Shown in pieces: positions 1 through 8,578 of a stretch of DNA of 38,314 nucleotides. The DNA lies in NCBI GenBank assembly GCA_002313255.1, contig DCBA01000122.1, positions 1 to 38,314 on the forward strand, in the 5' to 3' direction. Position numbers and translations under genes: made by a program. Source of the stretch: Gammaproteobacteria bacterium UBA1119. Its GTDB lineage: Bacteria > Pseudomonadota > Gammaproteobacteria > Pseudomonadales > Azotimanducaceae. The number at the start of each line of letters is the position of its first letter. The first letter of the stretch is position 1. The notes under the pieces are model-generated. The model had not been told where the DNA came from. It worked only from the letters and a program-made list of their open reading frames with translations, and searched no databases.

Positions 1-84
1 GTCATCGATGACGACAAAGCCTCGATGCTCGAACGTTTGTAGGTGTTCTTGTGTGGGTGCTTTCGCCAAAGTCAATCCACTCAT
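1..84 (-). CDS. N-terminal fragment of a phytanoyl-CoA dioxygenase (PhyH)-like protein, cut by window edge
   Basis: Only the first 28 codons are inside the window, starting at an ATG whose first base is 84. The fragment ends in FEHRGFVVIDD. This matches the opening helix-strand of PhyH-family Fe(II)/2-oxoglutarate oxygenases, where a short helix is followed by a 'GF/YVVID' strand. The catalytic HxD...H residues would lie outside the window. It diverges from another PhyH-like gene starting near 237, so the roughly 150 bases between them probably hold both promoters, though no clear promoter was picked out. The family call rests on a short stretch and could fail when the rest of the gene is seen. 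Confidence 0.55.
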   Translation of the reverse strand, partial: MSGLTLAKAPTQEHLQTFEHRGFVVIDD

Positions 85-236
85 CACAACCCTCTCGATC
101 GATCATTACCACCGATACTAACAACTCTCGCTAGTCGACCTGGCTAGAACTCAACGACCTACTTACAAGCATGCTGACGATCCAACCACACGCCTTCCGA
201 AGTAACATCAGCCTTTGGCAGTATGCGAAGCAGCGG

Positions 237-956
237 ATGAATACAATGGATCAAGCCATCCAAGAAATTGAGGACGTGGGTTATACGATCATCCCAGAAA
301 TCATCTCGCCATCTCGCCTTATCAAAGCGCAACAAGATGCGGAAAAACTGCTCCACACGATCCCGGCGAAGGGTTTGAACGGCACAGAGATAGACGGGCG
401 AATGTGCAAGGGCCTTTTCGCGAAAACTCGCGAGTTCGACGACATTGCCGCGAACGCAACTATCACGGCAATCGTCAACAGCGTCCTGCACCCTGACGGT
501 CGCGCAGCGTACTACAGCCCAAAACAAGGCGCCCAGCTCGGCACCGCCATGATCAAGGACGTTCAACCAGGCGAAGGCACTCGGGCATTGCATCGCGACG
601 ACAACTACCCGATCCAGCACCCGCACCCACCGCTTATCGTCAATTCTCTTCTGGCCCTTGATCCGTTCAACGATGAAACAGGCGGCACATGGGTGGTCCC
701 CGGCAGTCATACCTGGAGCGGCCAAGTATCAACCGCCGCCGAACACGTTACGGTCACCATGGAGCCCGGATCCATAGTGCTATTCAACGGCGCTCTTTGG
801 CACGGGCACGGGCCCAATTACACGGCGGACCAAGCACGCCGAGCGCTTAACTTGCTCTACAACTGCTCTTGGCTAAGGCCCTGGGAGGGCGAGCACCTCG
901 GCATCCCTGAAAACGAGTGGAACTCGTTACCGCCAGCAGTGAAAGCCATTCTATAA
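237..956 (+). CDS. Phytanoyl-CoA dioxygenase (PhyH) family Fe(II)/2-oxoglutarate oxygenase
   Basis: About 239 residues. The iron-binding facial triad is visible: H119 and D121 in LHRDD, and a distal histidine near 189 in LWHGHG. It is followed by an arginine pair (about 201-202) placed to bind the 2-oxoglutarate carboxylate. The motif GGTWVVPGSH ahead of the distal His is characteristic of the family. Members hydroxylate small molecules or acyl chains, and the substrate cannot be told here. The start is uncertain: in-frame ATGs lie at 171, 237 and 246, none with a strong ribosome site. The 237 or 246 start fits best because the family usually begins a few residues before the 'GYTII' strand. 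It is divergent from a second PhyH-like gene at the window edge. Confidence 0.85.
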   Translation: MNTMDQAIQEIEDVGYTIIPEIISPSRLIKAQQDAEKLLHTIPAKGLNGTEIDGRMCKGLFAKTREFDDIAANATITAIVNSVLHPDGRAAYYSPKQGAQLGTAMIKDVQPGEGTRALHRDDNYPIQHPHPPLIVNSLLALDPFNDETGGTWVVPGSHTWSGQVSTAAEHVTVTMEPGSIVLFNGALWHGHGPNYTADQARRALNLLYNCSWLRPWEGEHLGIPENEWNSLPPAVKAIL

Positions 957-972
957 AGCGCCGCTCGTTTAG

Positions 973-1179
973 TCAGGTTCGCCTCGGTCTGAGTTACGAC
1001 ATAATTCGCTCGTGGTTGTCGTTCCACGCCCGTTTCGTAGCGAAGACGAGAGGACGAAACAGCATCAACTGCTGGACCAGGAAATGTGGGCGATGGCTGA
1101 AACTGGCCTAATTACCTCTTCTTGGGGCGAATCGTTCGGATACGAGACCAATCTAACTCGAAGACTAGGGATGAGTTGA
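973..1179 (+). other. Possible small or remnant reading frame in the gap between PhyH and SDR genes
   Basis: This 255-base gap has no convincing gene. One open frame runs from after a stop at 970-972 to a TGA at 1177-1179 and has protein-like composition, including SEDERTKQHQLLDQEMW and SSWGESFGYETNLTRR. The only candidate start is a GTG at 1012, without a ribosome site. It may be the surviving tail of a lost gene, a small gene, or chance. I do not recognise a family. Confidence 0.15.
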
Positions 1180-1211
1180 ACCAACCCCACTGTCGCTGCA
1201 GACCTTTGTGA

Positions 1212-1919
1212 TCACAACGTCCGCGTCCGAAGACCCTGGCTAACGCGTAGTTCGAGTGTGTGAGCGGTTGCGGGCTGGGTGGCTAGGAATACCGCCGCGT
1301 CGGCTATGTCTTCCGCTTGAATCAGAGAATCGGGGTCTTCGGTTGGAAATCCTTCGCTTCGCATCTGCGACACCGTCGCATCTGGCAAAATGACGTGCGA
1401 CCGGATCCCTTGCATCAGGTATTCAGCAACGAGCGTCTTGGTAAATCCCATGACGCCATGCTTTGAGGCGGCATACGCCGATCGATTGGCTGGACCCACA
1501 ACGCCCGCGCCTGAAGATATATTGATGATGCAACCACTGCCCTGCTCGAGCATGGTGGGTAACGCGTATTTTGTGCAGAGGAACACGCCGCGCAAATTGA
1601 CGTTCAGCACGTTGTCCCAGTCCACCGTGGGTAACTCGTGTACCGGCAATCGCGCAACAGCACCGGCATTGTTGACGAGAATATCGATCCGACCGAGCTC
1701 ACCGACCGTGGCATCGATCAAGTCCCGTATCTGTTGCTCATCTGCTATGTCACATGGAACAGAAAGACCGTCTATCTCTTGCGCCACCGCATCAATTTCT
1801 TCTTTGCTGCGCGCCGCACAGACCACTTTCGCGCCGGCTGCCGCGAAGGCGACCGCGATCGCCTTACCTATCCCCCGCCCTGCGCCAGTAACGATCGCGA
1901 CCTTTTCATCAAGCTGCAT
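1212..1919 (-). CDS. Short-chain dehydrogenase/reductase (SDR)
   Basis: Classical SDR of about 235 residues. It has the N-terminal cofactor loop TGAGRGIG, the structural NNAG motif, a catalytic serine in ISSGAG and the YAASK pair of catalytic Tyr and Lys. It oxidises or reduces an alcohol/carbonyl with NAD(P)(H); the substrate is unknown. An ATG at 1925 and another at 1919 are both possible. I prefer 1919 because the purine-rich ribosome site GGAAG lies 8 bases before it but only 2 bases before the first ATG. The C-terminus (from about 195) is unusual: it ends LELRVSQGLRTRTL where most SDRs carry a GxxxxVDGG strand, so the last strand is degenerate. It is the last of three minus-strand genes (phosphoesterase, MFS, SDR). 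Confidence 0.88.
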   Translation of the reverse strand: MQLDEKVAIVTGAGRGIGKAIAVAFAAAGAKVVCAARSKEEIDAVAQEIDGLSVPCDIADEQQIRDLIDATVGELGRIDILVNNAGAVARLPVHELPTVDWDNVLNVNLRGVFLCTKYALPTMLEQGSGCIINISSGAGVVGPANRSAYAASKHGVMGFTKTLVAEYLMQGIRSHVILPDATVSQMRSEGFPTEDPDSLIQAEDIADAAVFLATQPATAHTLELRVSQGLRTRTL

Positions 1920-2056
1920 GCCCATCTCTTCCCCCCACCACTAATGGCCCCAACATAGCACGCCGAAAAAGTTACATGGCGTGACCGGAGTTCGAATTCA
2001 CCCCGTTGTACCAATTGCTACGCCAGACACATACGCGGGCTCAGCATGTCCTGTCA

Positions 2057-3211
2057 CTACAGCCTCGAACGCGCGCTGACGACTAGAATAGCGAGCACCA
2101 AGTACATACCACCACCCAATGCGATTCCCGCAGCATCAAAATCGAACGCGCCCAGTAACCACCATCCGAGCAACGGGCCGGTAGCAGCCCCAAAGTCCAT
2201 ACACGTGATGAAATCACGAAAAGGCCCCGAGCCCCGCTGGCTTACGGCACCCGTTACCCCTGCCTGCAAGGCAGTACCGGACGCAAAAAACAGGACGGTT
2301 GATACAGCTACCAGGTAGACGCTGTACGCACTCGCAGCCAACAGCAACGCCATGCCGCCGAATAAGGTAAACCCCACGACGGTCGCTCTAACGCCAAATC
2401 GATCCGAGAGCCCTCCCAACCACGGAGCCGCCAGGGAATCGAGTACATAGCGCGCAGCAAGAACCGCGCCGGTTAGAGTCGCCGCCGATATCGTTGAGGC
2501 CGTGGTCCCCAAACGATCCGCGAGAACAGCGCCCAAGGTGGCCATCACAAGACCCGGGCCAACGACACCCAGGATAAATCCGATAACAGCATATATACGG
2601 ACGTCCGCACTCGTCACGAGCGTTGCCGACGATTCGCTGACGAGCAAGGGACGATCGGGAAGCTTTGCTCGCATCGCGATAGGGATCGCAAGCAAGGATG
2701 CGCATGCGATAGCGGGCAATGCCGTCGAAAAACCCACCAGGTCGACCAACAACGCACCTCCGAACAGTCCGGTCACGGAACCCAGACGCGAAATTCCGTT
2801 GTACACGCCCATGGTCCTTCCCGAGACCTCGGCTGGCACATCCCGCATCACTTCGAGCACGCCAATGTGACGAATGAAGGACCAGGCCAAACCCCAGATT
2901 AATCGGGCCGCCAAAAGTACCGTGAATAGGGAGGTAAAGACGTACATGGCGGTTGTGAGAGAGCCCAACAAGAGCGCGCAAGCGAACAAGAGATCGGATC
3001 GAAAACGCTGCGTCATGCGGTACGCAAAGTGATTGGTTATGAGCCGAATCCAACGATTGACCGAAAGAATGAGGCCAACTTCGATCGGTGCCAGACCCAG
3101 TTCTTCAAAGTAGACGGGCAAGACCGAATAGAGAACTTGGTCCCCCAGCAACGAAAACGCCGTCGCAACGCCGATGAAAACAACGGTTTTTGAAGGCTGT
3201 CTTATGGGCAT
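2057..3211 (-). CDS. Major facilitator superfamily (MFS) transporter
   Basis: 384 residues with about twelve hydrophobic segments, so an inner-membrane secondary carrier. The loop between helices 2 and 3 is not the textbook GxxxDRxGRR, but a related basic stretch (NHFAYRMTQRF) is present. The central loop (about 190-205) separates two six-helix halves. The segment GGLSDRFGVR at about 265-275 is the second-half counterpart of the MFS loop-2-3 signature. The start is the ATG at 3211 (MPIRQPSKT); no strong ribosome site is visible. The substrate cannot be inferred. It sits 79 bases after the CpdA-like phosphoesterase on the same strand and ahead of an SDR. Confidence 0.85.
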   Translation of the reverse strand: MPIRQPSKTVVFIGVATAFSLLGDQVLYSVLPVYFEELGLAPIEVGLILSVNRWIRLITNHFAYRMTQRFRSDLLFACALLLGSLTTAMYVFTSLFTVLLAARLIWGLAWSFIRHIGVLEVMRDVPAEVSGRTMGVYNGISRLGSVTGLFGGALLVDLVGFSTALPAIACASLLAIPIAMRAKLPDRPLLVSESSATLVTSADVRIYAVIGFILGVVGPGLVMATLGAVLADRLGTTASTISAATLTGAVLAARYVLDSLAAPWLGGLSDRFGVRATVVGFTLFGGMALLLAASAYSVYLVAVSTVLFFASGTALQAGVTGAVSQRGSGPFRDFITCMDFGAATGPLLGWWLLGAFDFDAAGIALGGGMYLVLAILVVSARSRL

Positions 3212-3290
3212 TGACGGTTTTTTATCTGAACGACCATCATAAAAGCTGCGACCGCCGGGAAGCGAGGTATGTCAATTCGGCGACAAAAAA

Positions 3291-4130
3291 CTACGAAACG
3301 ACCCGTTTTCCTTCCCTCAATAAGGGTATCGGCGCTTCCCAATCACCTATCGGTAGTACGTGCGACACCAATCCCGGACCCGTAGGAGACGCGTCTTCGA
3401 GCCAAAGATGAATCGCAATCGCCGGGGGTTCGTGAACGATGTTGAGTACCCTATCGGCGCCCATGTCGAGTCCAAACGGGTAACACGTGGTAGGCCCGGA
3501 GGAGGCAATCGTGCCGCCAAAACTGGTCGTGATCGGACGGTGGATATGGCCCGCAAGTACACGAACCACTTGCGCGTGTTGCTTAAGGAGTTCGGCAAAC
3601 TGCAACCCTCCACGCAGTAGTCCTTTCGCCGTGGTACCGGTCATGCCACTGTAAAATGGCGGGTGATGCAGGGCCACGATGGTCGGTTGTTCACCGGCAT
3701 CATCCAAACGGTCGCTCAACCAGTTAAGTCGGGCCGGGCAAAGCTCTCCCGGCGTCTCGTCCTCGATCACGGAATCGCAACAAATCAAACGCACGGGGAA
3801 GTCATCGATCACGTACTGCAAGAATTCGCCGTCCGTCGGCAGCATCGTTGATCCAGAAAAAACTTGCCTGAGCGCACCTCGTTCATCGTGGTTCCCGGGA
3901 ATAAGTACGATGGGTACCTGCAACGGCTCGACGATTTCCCGAAAACGTTCGTAGCGCTCCACGTTACCCCGCGAGGCAATGTCGCCCGTATGGAGGACAA
4001 GATCCGGTAAAGGATCCATCGCGTTGATCACGGCCACGGCCTTCTCTAACGCGGTATTCGTGTTAAAGCGGCCGTAGACGAGTGAATCTGACGCATCCAC
4101 GTGGGTGTCAGAGATCTGCACTAGAATCAT
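3291..4130 (-). CDS. CpdA/Icc-like class III metallophosphoesterase
   Basis: About 279 residues. The five metal-binding motifs of calcineurin-like phosphoesterases are present in order: D8-x-H10 (ISDTH), D50 (HTGD), N80-H81-D82 (GNHDERG), H155-H156 (ALHHPP) and H195-x-H197 (AGHIH). Spacing and length match the 3',5'-cAMP phosphodiesterase CpdA/Icc group, but family members also act on other phosphodiesters, so cAMP as substrate is inference. The frame stays open further upstream to about 4364, but translation should begin at the ATG at 4130: the protein's first strand starts there and GGAG lies about 8 bases ahead. It is divergent from the GFA-family gene, with 83 bases between. Confidence 0.85.
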   Translation of the reverse strand: MILVQISDTHVDASDSLVYGRFNTNTALEKAVAVINAMDPLPDLVLHTGDIASRGNVERYERFREIVEPLQVPIVLIPGNHDERGALRQVFSGSTMLPTDGEFLQYVIDDFPVRLICCDSVIEDETPGELCPARLNWLSDRLDDAGEQPTIVALHHPPFYSGMTGTTAKGLLRGGLQFAELLKQHAQVVRVLAGHIHRPITTSFGGTIASSGPTTCYPFGLDMGADRVLNIVHEPPAIAIHLWLEDASPTGPGLVSHVLPIGDWEAPIPLLREGKRVVS

Positions 4131-4152
4131 AGGGAGACTCCGTTTGTTGGGG

Positions 4153-4182
4153 TTGACAGTGCGCTCGGCTTGTTCCTTTACT
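4153..4182 (+). promoter_or_regulatory. Candidate sigma-70 promoter for the GFA-family gene
   Basis: A perfect TTGACA (-35) at 4153-4158 is followed after 18 bases by TTTACT (4/6 match to the -10 consensus) at 4177-4182. The gene starts at 4214 behind a GGGG-type ribosome site. Prediction only. Confidence 0.4.
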
Positions 4183-4213
4183 CTCCAAGATCTGACGCAA
4201 CGGGGCAAGTGCC

Positions 4214-4654
4214 ATGACCACAGGAAAGTGCTATTGCGGTGCCGTAACTTATCAAATCGAAGGCGATATCGATTACATCGTTCACTGTCACTGTCGCAAT
4301 TGTCGGCGCGCCTCGGGAGCCGCGTTTTACAGCGCCGGCTTTCTCGCAGCATCGCAATTTTCAATCACGTCGGGCGAAGCGAGAGTTCGCGAATTCAATT
4401 TTCCCGAGAATCCCGACGGTGCTCGTTGCTTTTGCGGTACGTGCGGCGGCCGCTTGTATATCCGCCTACCGATGCCCGGGCTGATCAACATCGCCATCAA
4501 CACGCTCGATCAAGAGCCCCGTGAGGACATTGGCATCCACATCAACGTCGAATCAAAAGCTCCATGGGACGAAATCCCCGAGGGTCGTGACCAGCACAAC
4601 GCGTTTCCACCCGACATGCTGACCCACCTGCGAGCGGTGATGCATAACGAGTAA
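4214..4654 (+). CDS. GFA/CENP-V family zinc protein (glutathione-dependent formaldehyde-activating enzyme-like)
   Basis: 146 residues, typical of the GFA (DUF636) family. The zinc-binding cysteines are all visible: C6 and C8 (CYCGAV), C25, C27 and C30 (CHCRNC), and C72, C74 and C77 (CFCGTCGG). The founding member binds the glutathione adduct of formaldehyde, but most homologues have no proven activity, so the family name is safer than the enzyme name. It is divergent from the CpdA-like phosphoesterase and followed 98 bases later by the acyl-CoA dehydrogenase pair. Confidence 0.9.
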   Translation: MTTGKCYCGAVTYQIEGDIDYIVHCHCRNCRRASGAAFYSAGFLAASQFSITSGEARVREFNFPENPDGARCFCGTCGGRLYIRLPMPGLINIAINTLDQEPREDIGIHINVESKAPWDEIPEGRDQHNAFPPDMLTHLRAVMHNE

Positions 4655-4752
4655 GTCGCTACAACAGACCCTTGATGCCTATCCAAGGCCTAGTACGCGA
4701 GCCATTATTTCTCTAAGCTCATTTTTGACTTAGCGCTTCGGAGACGTACCGG

Positions 4753-5913
4753 ATGGAAATAGACCTAAGCCCTGAAGATTTCGAGTTCCGACAAGAAGTC
4801 CGCGACTTTCTTAAGGAAAACACGGCCAAACCCGGCGCCGATTACTCGCAATGGCGATTGGATTATTTTAAGAAAGCGGCCGCAAAAGGCGGCTGGGACG
4901 TGCCCAAGTGGCCGGTCGAGTTTGGCGGGCCCGGCTGGTCGCCGACGCAACACTACATCTGGGAACAAGAAACCGTGACCGCGTCATTACCTTGGGACAT
5001 GCCGTTCGGCATCGGTATGCTTGCCCCGATCCTCATGAATTATGGTTCCAAAGAACAAATTGACCGGTTCTTGCCCGACATCCGCGAGCGCAACGTCAAC
5101 TGGTGCCAAGGATATTCAGAACCCGGAGCGGGATCCGACCTCGCTTCGCTAAAAACCAAAGCCGTGCTATCCGATGACGGCACACACTACACCGTCACTG
5201 GCACGAAAGTGTGGACGACGATGGCACACATGGCCGACTGGATGTTTTGCCTCACACGCACCGACGATACCGGTATCAAGCAAGAAGGCATTACGTTCCT
5301 GCTCATCCCCATGAAACAAGACGGGATCGAAGTCACACCCATCATCACGCTCGGTGGCGCCCATAGTGTCAACATGGTGCATATCACCGAGGTTAAGGTC
5401 CCCGTCGAAAACCGCATCGGAGAAGAAGGCAAGGGCTGGACGTACGCCAAGGGCTTACTGCAACACGAACGGACAGGACTTGCCGGTATTTCTCGCTCCA
5501 TCGTGGCTCTCGAGAACTTAAAGCGTCAGGCGCAGTCCGTACCCCGCGGCAACCGCACACTCATGGACGACCCCGCTTTCAAAAGCAAAGTTGCAGAACT
5601 TGAAATTGACCTGTTGGCGGTCGAATTCACGGAGCTGAGAAGCCTCGCAGCCGCGGCCTCAGGCGATGACCCAGGGCCCGAATCTTCGATTCTGAAACTT
5701 AAAGGCACCGAAATTCAACAACGTATCCAGAAGCTAACGGTCGAAGCCGGCGGTATTTACTCGGCAGCATGGGGTGTTCCCGTGGGACATAAATTTGCCC
5801 GCAGCGGCATGCAGGGATACCTCGGGGGTCGTGCTAACACGATCTATGGTGGTGCCAGCGAAGTGCAGAAGGACGTCATCGCGAAAAACGTCTTGGGGCT
5901 CAAGAGATCGTGA
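4753..5913 (+). CDS. Acyl-CoA dehydrogenase, large-subunit type (PimC-like)
   Basis: 386 residues. The flavin/substrate signature YSEPGAGSDL is at 121-130 and the C-terminal YGGASEVQKDVIAKNVLG near 365. The N-terminus and the partner gene resemble the large subunit of pimeloyl-CoA dehydrogenase and the ChsE/FadE-type heteromeric enzymes of ring and side-chain degradation. The residue equivalent to MCAD Glu376 (the E of 'YEGTS') is Gly here, so the catalytic base must lie elsewhere or in the partner. Its stop overlaps the next start (GTGA), which points to translational coupling and a 1:1 complex. It acts in the cytoplasm, passing electrons from an acyl-CoA to ETF; the substrate is unknown. 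Confidence 0.88.
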   Translation: MEIDLSPEDFEFRQEVRDFLKENTAKPGADYSQWRLDYFKKAAAKGGWDVPKWPVEFGGPGWSPTQHYIWEQETVTASLPWDMPFGIGMLAPILMNYGSKEQIDRFLPDIRERNVNWCQGYSEPGAGSDLASLKTKAVLSDDGTHYTVTGTKVWTTMAHMADWMFCLTRTDDTGIKQEGITFLLIPMKQDGIEVTPIITLGGAHSVNMVHITEVKVPVENRIGEEGKGWTYAKGLLQHERTGLAGISRSIVALENLKRQAQSVPRGNRTLMDDPAFKSKVAELEIDLLAVEFTELRSLAAAASGDDPGPESSILKLKGTEIQQRIQKLTVEAGGIYSAAWGVPVGHKFARSGMQGYLGGRANTIYGGASEVQKDVIAKNVLGLKRS

Positions 5914-7016
5914 ACTTCGATATTTCTGAAGAACAGCAACTGTTGCAACAGTCGGTCGAACGCTTCGTTAACGAAAACTACGATCTCGCCACTCGTCGAA
6001 AATTGGTCGACAGTCCACAAGGTTATAGCGATGACAACTGGTCCCAGATGGCGGAACTCGGATGGTTAGCACTACCGTTTGATGAATCGGACGGTGGTTT
6101 TGGTGGTAACCAAATCGACACCATGCTCGTCATGGAGCAGTTCGGGCGCGGCTTGGTCGTTGAGCCGTATTTCGCCAATATTGTTCTCGGTGGCGGCATC
6201 CTGAAACAGTCATCAAACCTCGAGCTAAAAACCTCGTTGTTGCCCGGCATCATCACTGGGGACGTACGTTTGACACTCGCGCACGCGGAAGAGCAATCAC
6301 GTTTTGACCTAGACGACGTTGTCACGACCGCTCGAGAAGACGGCGATCATTACGTTCTCAACGGTAAGAAGTCCATGGTCCCGAACGCGGCCACCGCAAC
6401 CCACGTCATCGTGTCAGCAAGAACGGGAGGGGGGCAACGGGACAAAGACGGTATCGTGTTGTTGCTTATCGATAGTGGTGATCTCGACGGTAACCATTTC
6501 CCGACGGTCGATGGCGGCCGCGCGTCCGAACTGTCGCTCGATAATGTTCGCGTTCCGGCCGAGCGGATTATTGGTGACTTTAACCTGCTGGCAAAGGCAG
6601 CCCAAGACGCCGTTCTCGCACTGTCTGCGGAGGCGTTGGGCTGCATGGAGGTTTTATACAAGAGCACCGTGGAATACACCCAGGAGCGCGAGCAGTTTGA
6701 CCATCCGTTGTCTGATTTTCAGGTCGTACAGCATCGTATGGTCGATATGTTTGTGGAATACGAGCAATGCAAATCGCTGCTCTACCGCGCCACACTGGAA
6801 GCGGTCCAGGACGCGCCCACCGCCGCGCGAACATCGCACGCGCTAAAACATTTGATAGGTAAATCCGCGGGTTTCATCGGCGAAAACGCGGTTCAATTGC
6901 ACGGTGGGATGGGCATGACCGAAGAATTAGCCATCGGACACTACTTTAAACGGTTGTTGGTCATCGAATCGCAATTCGGCAATACCGATTACCACCTGAC
7001 GCAATTTGCGGACTAA
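5910..7016 (+). CDS. Acyl-CoA dehydrogenase, small-subunit type (PimD-like)
   Basis: 368 residues, GTG start overlapping the preceding stop by four bases (GTGA). The opening FDISEEQQLLQQSVERF, the LALPFDESDGGFGG stretch (about 48-61) and the C-terminal QLHGGMGMTEELAIGHYFKR (from 329) are strongly like the small subunit of pimeloyl-CoA dehydrogenase. The MCAD catalytic-Glu position is again not acidic, and the mid-domain SEPGxGSD motif is replaced by a divergent LAHAEEQ segment (about 115). In heteromeric relatives the subunits contribute complementary halves of flavin and substrate sites, so this one probably works only with its neighbour. Its last four bases overlap the tail of the convergent serine hydrolase gene. 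Confidence 0.88.
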   Translation: MNFDISEEQQLLQQSVERFVNENYDLATRRKLVDSPQGYSDDNWSQMAELGWLALPFDESDGGFGGNQIDTMLVMEQFGRGLVVEPYFANIVLGGGILKQSSNLELKTSLLPGIITGDVRLTLAHAEEQSRFDLDDVVTTAREDGDHYVLNGKKSMVPNAATATHVIVSARTGGGQRDKDGIVLLLIDSGDLDGNHFPTVDGGRASELSLDNVRVPAERIIGDFNLLAKAAQDAVLALSAEALGCMEVLYKSTVEYTQEREQFDHPLSDFQVVQHRMVDMFVEYEQCKSLLYRATLEAVQDAPTAARTSHALKHLIGKSAGFIGENAVQLHGGMGMTEELAIGHYFKRLLVIESQFGNTDYHLTQFAD

Positions 7017-8443
7017 GCCGAGCGTCGCTCAGGTACCAACTCCATCAGCGCTGAAAGTGTTTGATCAAGCGAGATCTGGGATTTTGCCGCTCCTGAAAAG
7101 TGGCCAATCCGCACCACCACTAGATCGCGGGATGGGACGATGATCGTTTTCTGACCGCCTGCGCCGGCCATAAAATACGCATCTTCTGGAACCGGCATCC
7201 TTGTGGCGCGTGGACCACGGTTCAACCAGAAGAAGCCTCCGTAGATCGGTCGGCCATCCGCGATCCAGCCCGGCGCCGGCGTGCTGACAAATTCTGACCA
7301 GCCTTCTGGCAACAACCGCTTGCCGGCCACCACGCCATCTTGCAGATACAAATTCGCCAGTCGCGCCCAATCCCGCGCACTAATGAACTCGTAGCCGTTG
7401 AGTAGAAAGTTCCCAAAGGGATCGGTTTCAAGTACCGCAGTGCGGACACCGATTTGGTCAAACAATGCATGCTGGGGGAACGCGTGGTAGTTCTCGCCAC
7501 GAGATTCGACCGCCAGCCGTACTAAGTAATTCGCAAGTAATGGATCGCCATTGCGGTAACGCCCGACCTGACCAGGCGGCCACTGTTGGGACCGTGTCGC
7601 AGCGTAGTGATACGCGTCCACGCCGCCCGTGTAGACATACAAATGGTCCGGATATCCCTCCCTCGGGTCGTAATCGGGATCCATCATGGCCCGAAACCGC
7701 AACCCGCTCGACATTTGTACAATGTCGGCCACCCGGATCGATGCTCTAGTATCACCCCCCGATTGCCATTCTGGGATGGGTGCTGGCTGATCCAAGGCAT
7801 ATTTTCCTTCGTGTACGAGCAATCCGAGGAGCGTTGCCGTCAGACTCTTACCCATCGACCAACTCTCGAGCGGGGTCGTCAAATCGACACCATCGCCGTA
7901 ACGCTCAGCGACCAACGATCCTTGGTGAGTGACCACCACCGCCGAGGTCATGCTCCCGTCGCCAAAGGCTAGATCCACGGCATTGGCGATAGCTTTGTGA
8001 TCGAGGGAGCCCCGATATTCGTCAACCACGTCACCAAGGGGCCAGCGTTGCGTGTCTGCGGGCGGGAGGGTTGATTCAACGATGCTTGGCGTAAAAAAAA
8101 CGTCGTCGGCTTCCAGCGGTATCGCGACAGCGCCCTGGCTACCACAAATCGTCGCGGTTCGGGTGACTCCGTTATCTAGGGCCACATGTACGCTCCGGGA
8201 TTCAACATCGACGCGAATGTCCGTGACATGTGATCGATCTTCGTAAGGAGCGGTGAAGTAACCGTTATGTTGGGCCACAAACGTTGAATCGAGTCCCGCC
8301 AAAAAGACATTCGAACAGAGGACTTTGGCAAACCCGGCCCCAAAATGGGAGATAGGATCGCCCGGCGGTATGTCATAGTTGCCGCCTAAATCGAGCGCTT
8401 TCGCTCGCGTCAAGATGTCAACAGCATCTTCCACCGAATTCAC
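7013..8443 (-). CDS. Serine hydrolase of the beta-lactamase / family VIII esterase fold
   Basis: 476 residues. The C-terminal 330 residues carry the class C-type active site: nucleophile S196 in SMGK (SxxK, Lys199), YRN at 296-298 (YxN), and GGQK near 435 in place of the KTG strand motif. The first 130 residues form an extra N-terminal domain of beta-strand character that I do not recognise. No signal peptide is apparent, so the protein is probably cytoplasmic, arguing for an esterase or amidase rather than a resistance enzyme. The start is a GTG at 8443 with AGGGGAAT about 10 bases ahead. It is convergent with, and overlaps by 4 bases, the acyl-CoA dehydrogenase gene. Confidence 0.83.
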   Translation of the reverse strand: MNSVEDAVDILTRAKALDLGGNYDIPPGDPISHFGAGFAKVLCSNVFLAGLDSTFVAQHNGYFTAPYEDRSHVTDIRVDVESRSVHVALDNGVTRTATICGSQGAVAIPLEADDVFFTPSIVESTLPPADTQRWPLGDVVDEYRGSLDHKAIANAVDLAFGDGSMTSAVVVTHQGSLVAERYGDGVDLTTPLESWSMGKSLTATLLGLLVHEGKYALDQPAPIPEWQSGGDTRASIRVADIVQMSSGLRFRAMMDPDYDPREGYPDHLYVYTGGVDAYHYAATRSQQWPPGQVGRYRNGDPLLANYLVRLAVESRGENYHAFPQHALFDQIGVRTAVLETDPFGNFLLNGYEFISARDWARLANLYLQDGVVAGKRLLPEGWSEFVSTPAPGWIADGRPIYGGFFWLNRGPRATRMPVPEDAYFMAGAGGQKTIIVPSRDLVVVRIGHFSGAAKSQISLDQTLSALMELVPERRSA

Positions 8444-8578
8444 CCAACGTAATTCCCCTCATCGTTCAATCCGCATGTTCAATGAGCTATTAACGGGCCG
8501 ACGTCATCCGTTCGAACCATTCGCGTTTGCGAACAACTAAGATCTCTCGTCGATTAAACGCTCGAAAGCCAGTGTGCT

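Noticed and set aside
4131..4364. N-terminal extension of the CpdA-like phosphoesterase
   Set aside because: It would overlap the divergent GFA gene and its promoter, and the first core strand of the fold starts at the ATG at 4130 behind a good ribosome site.
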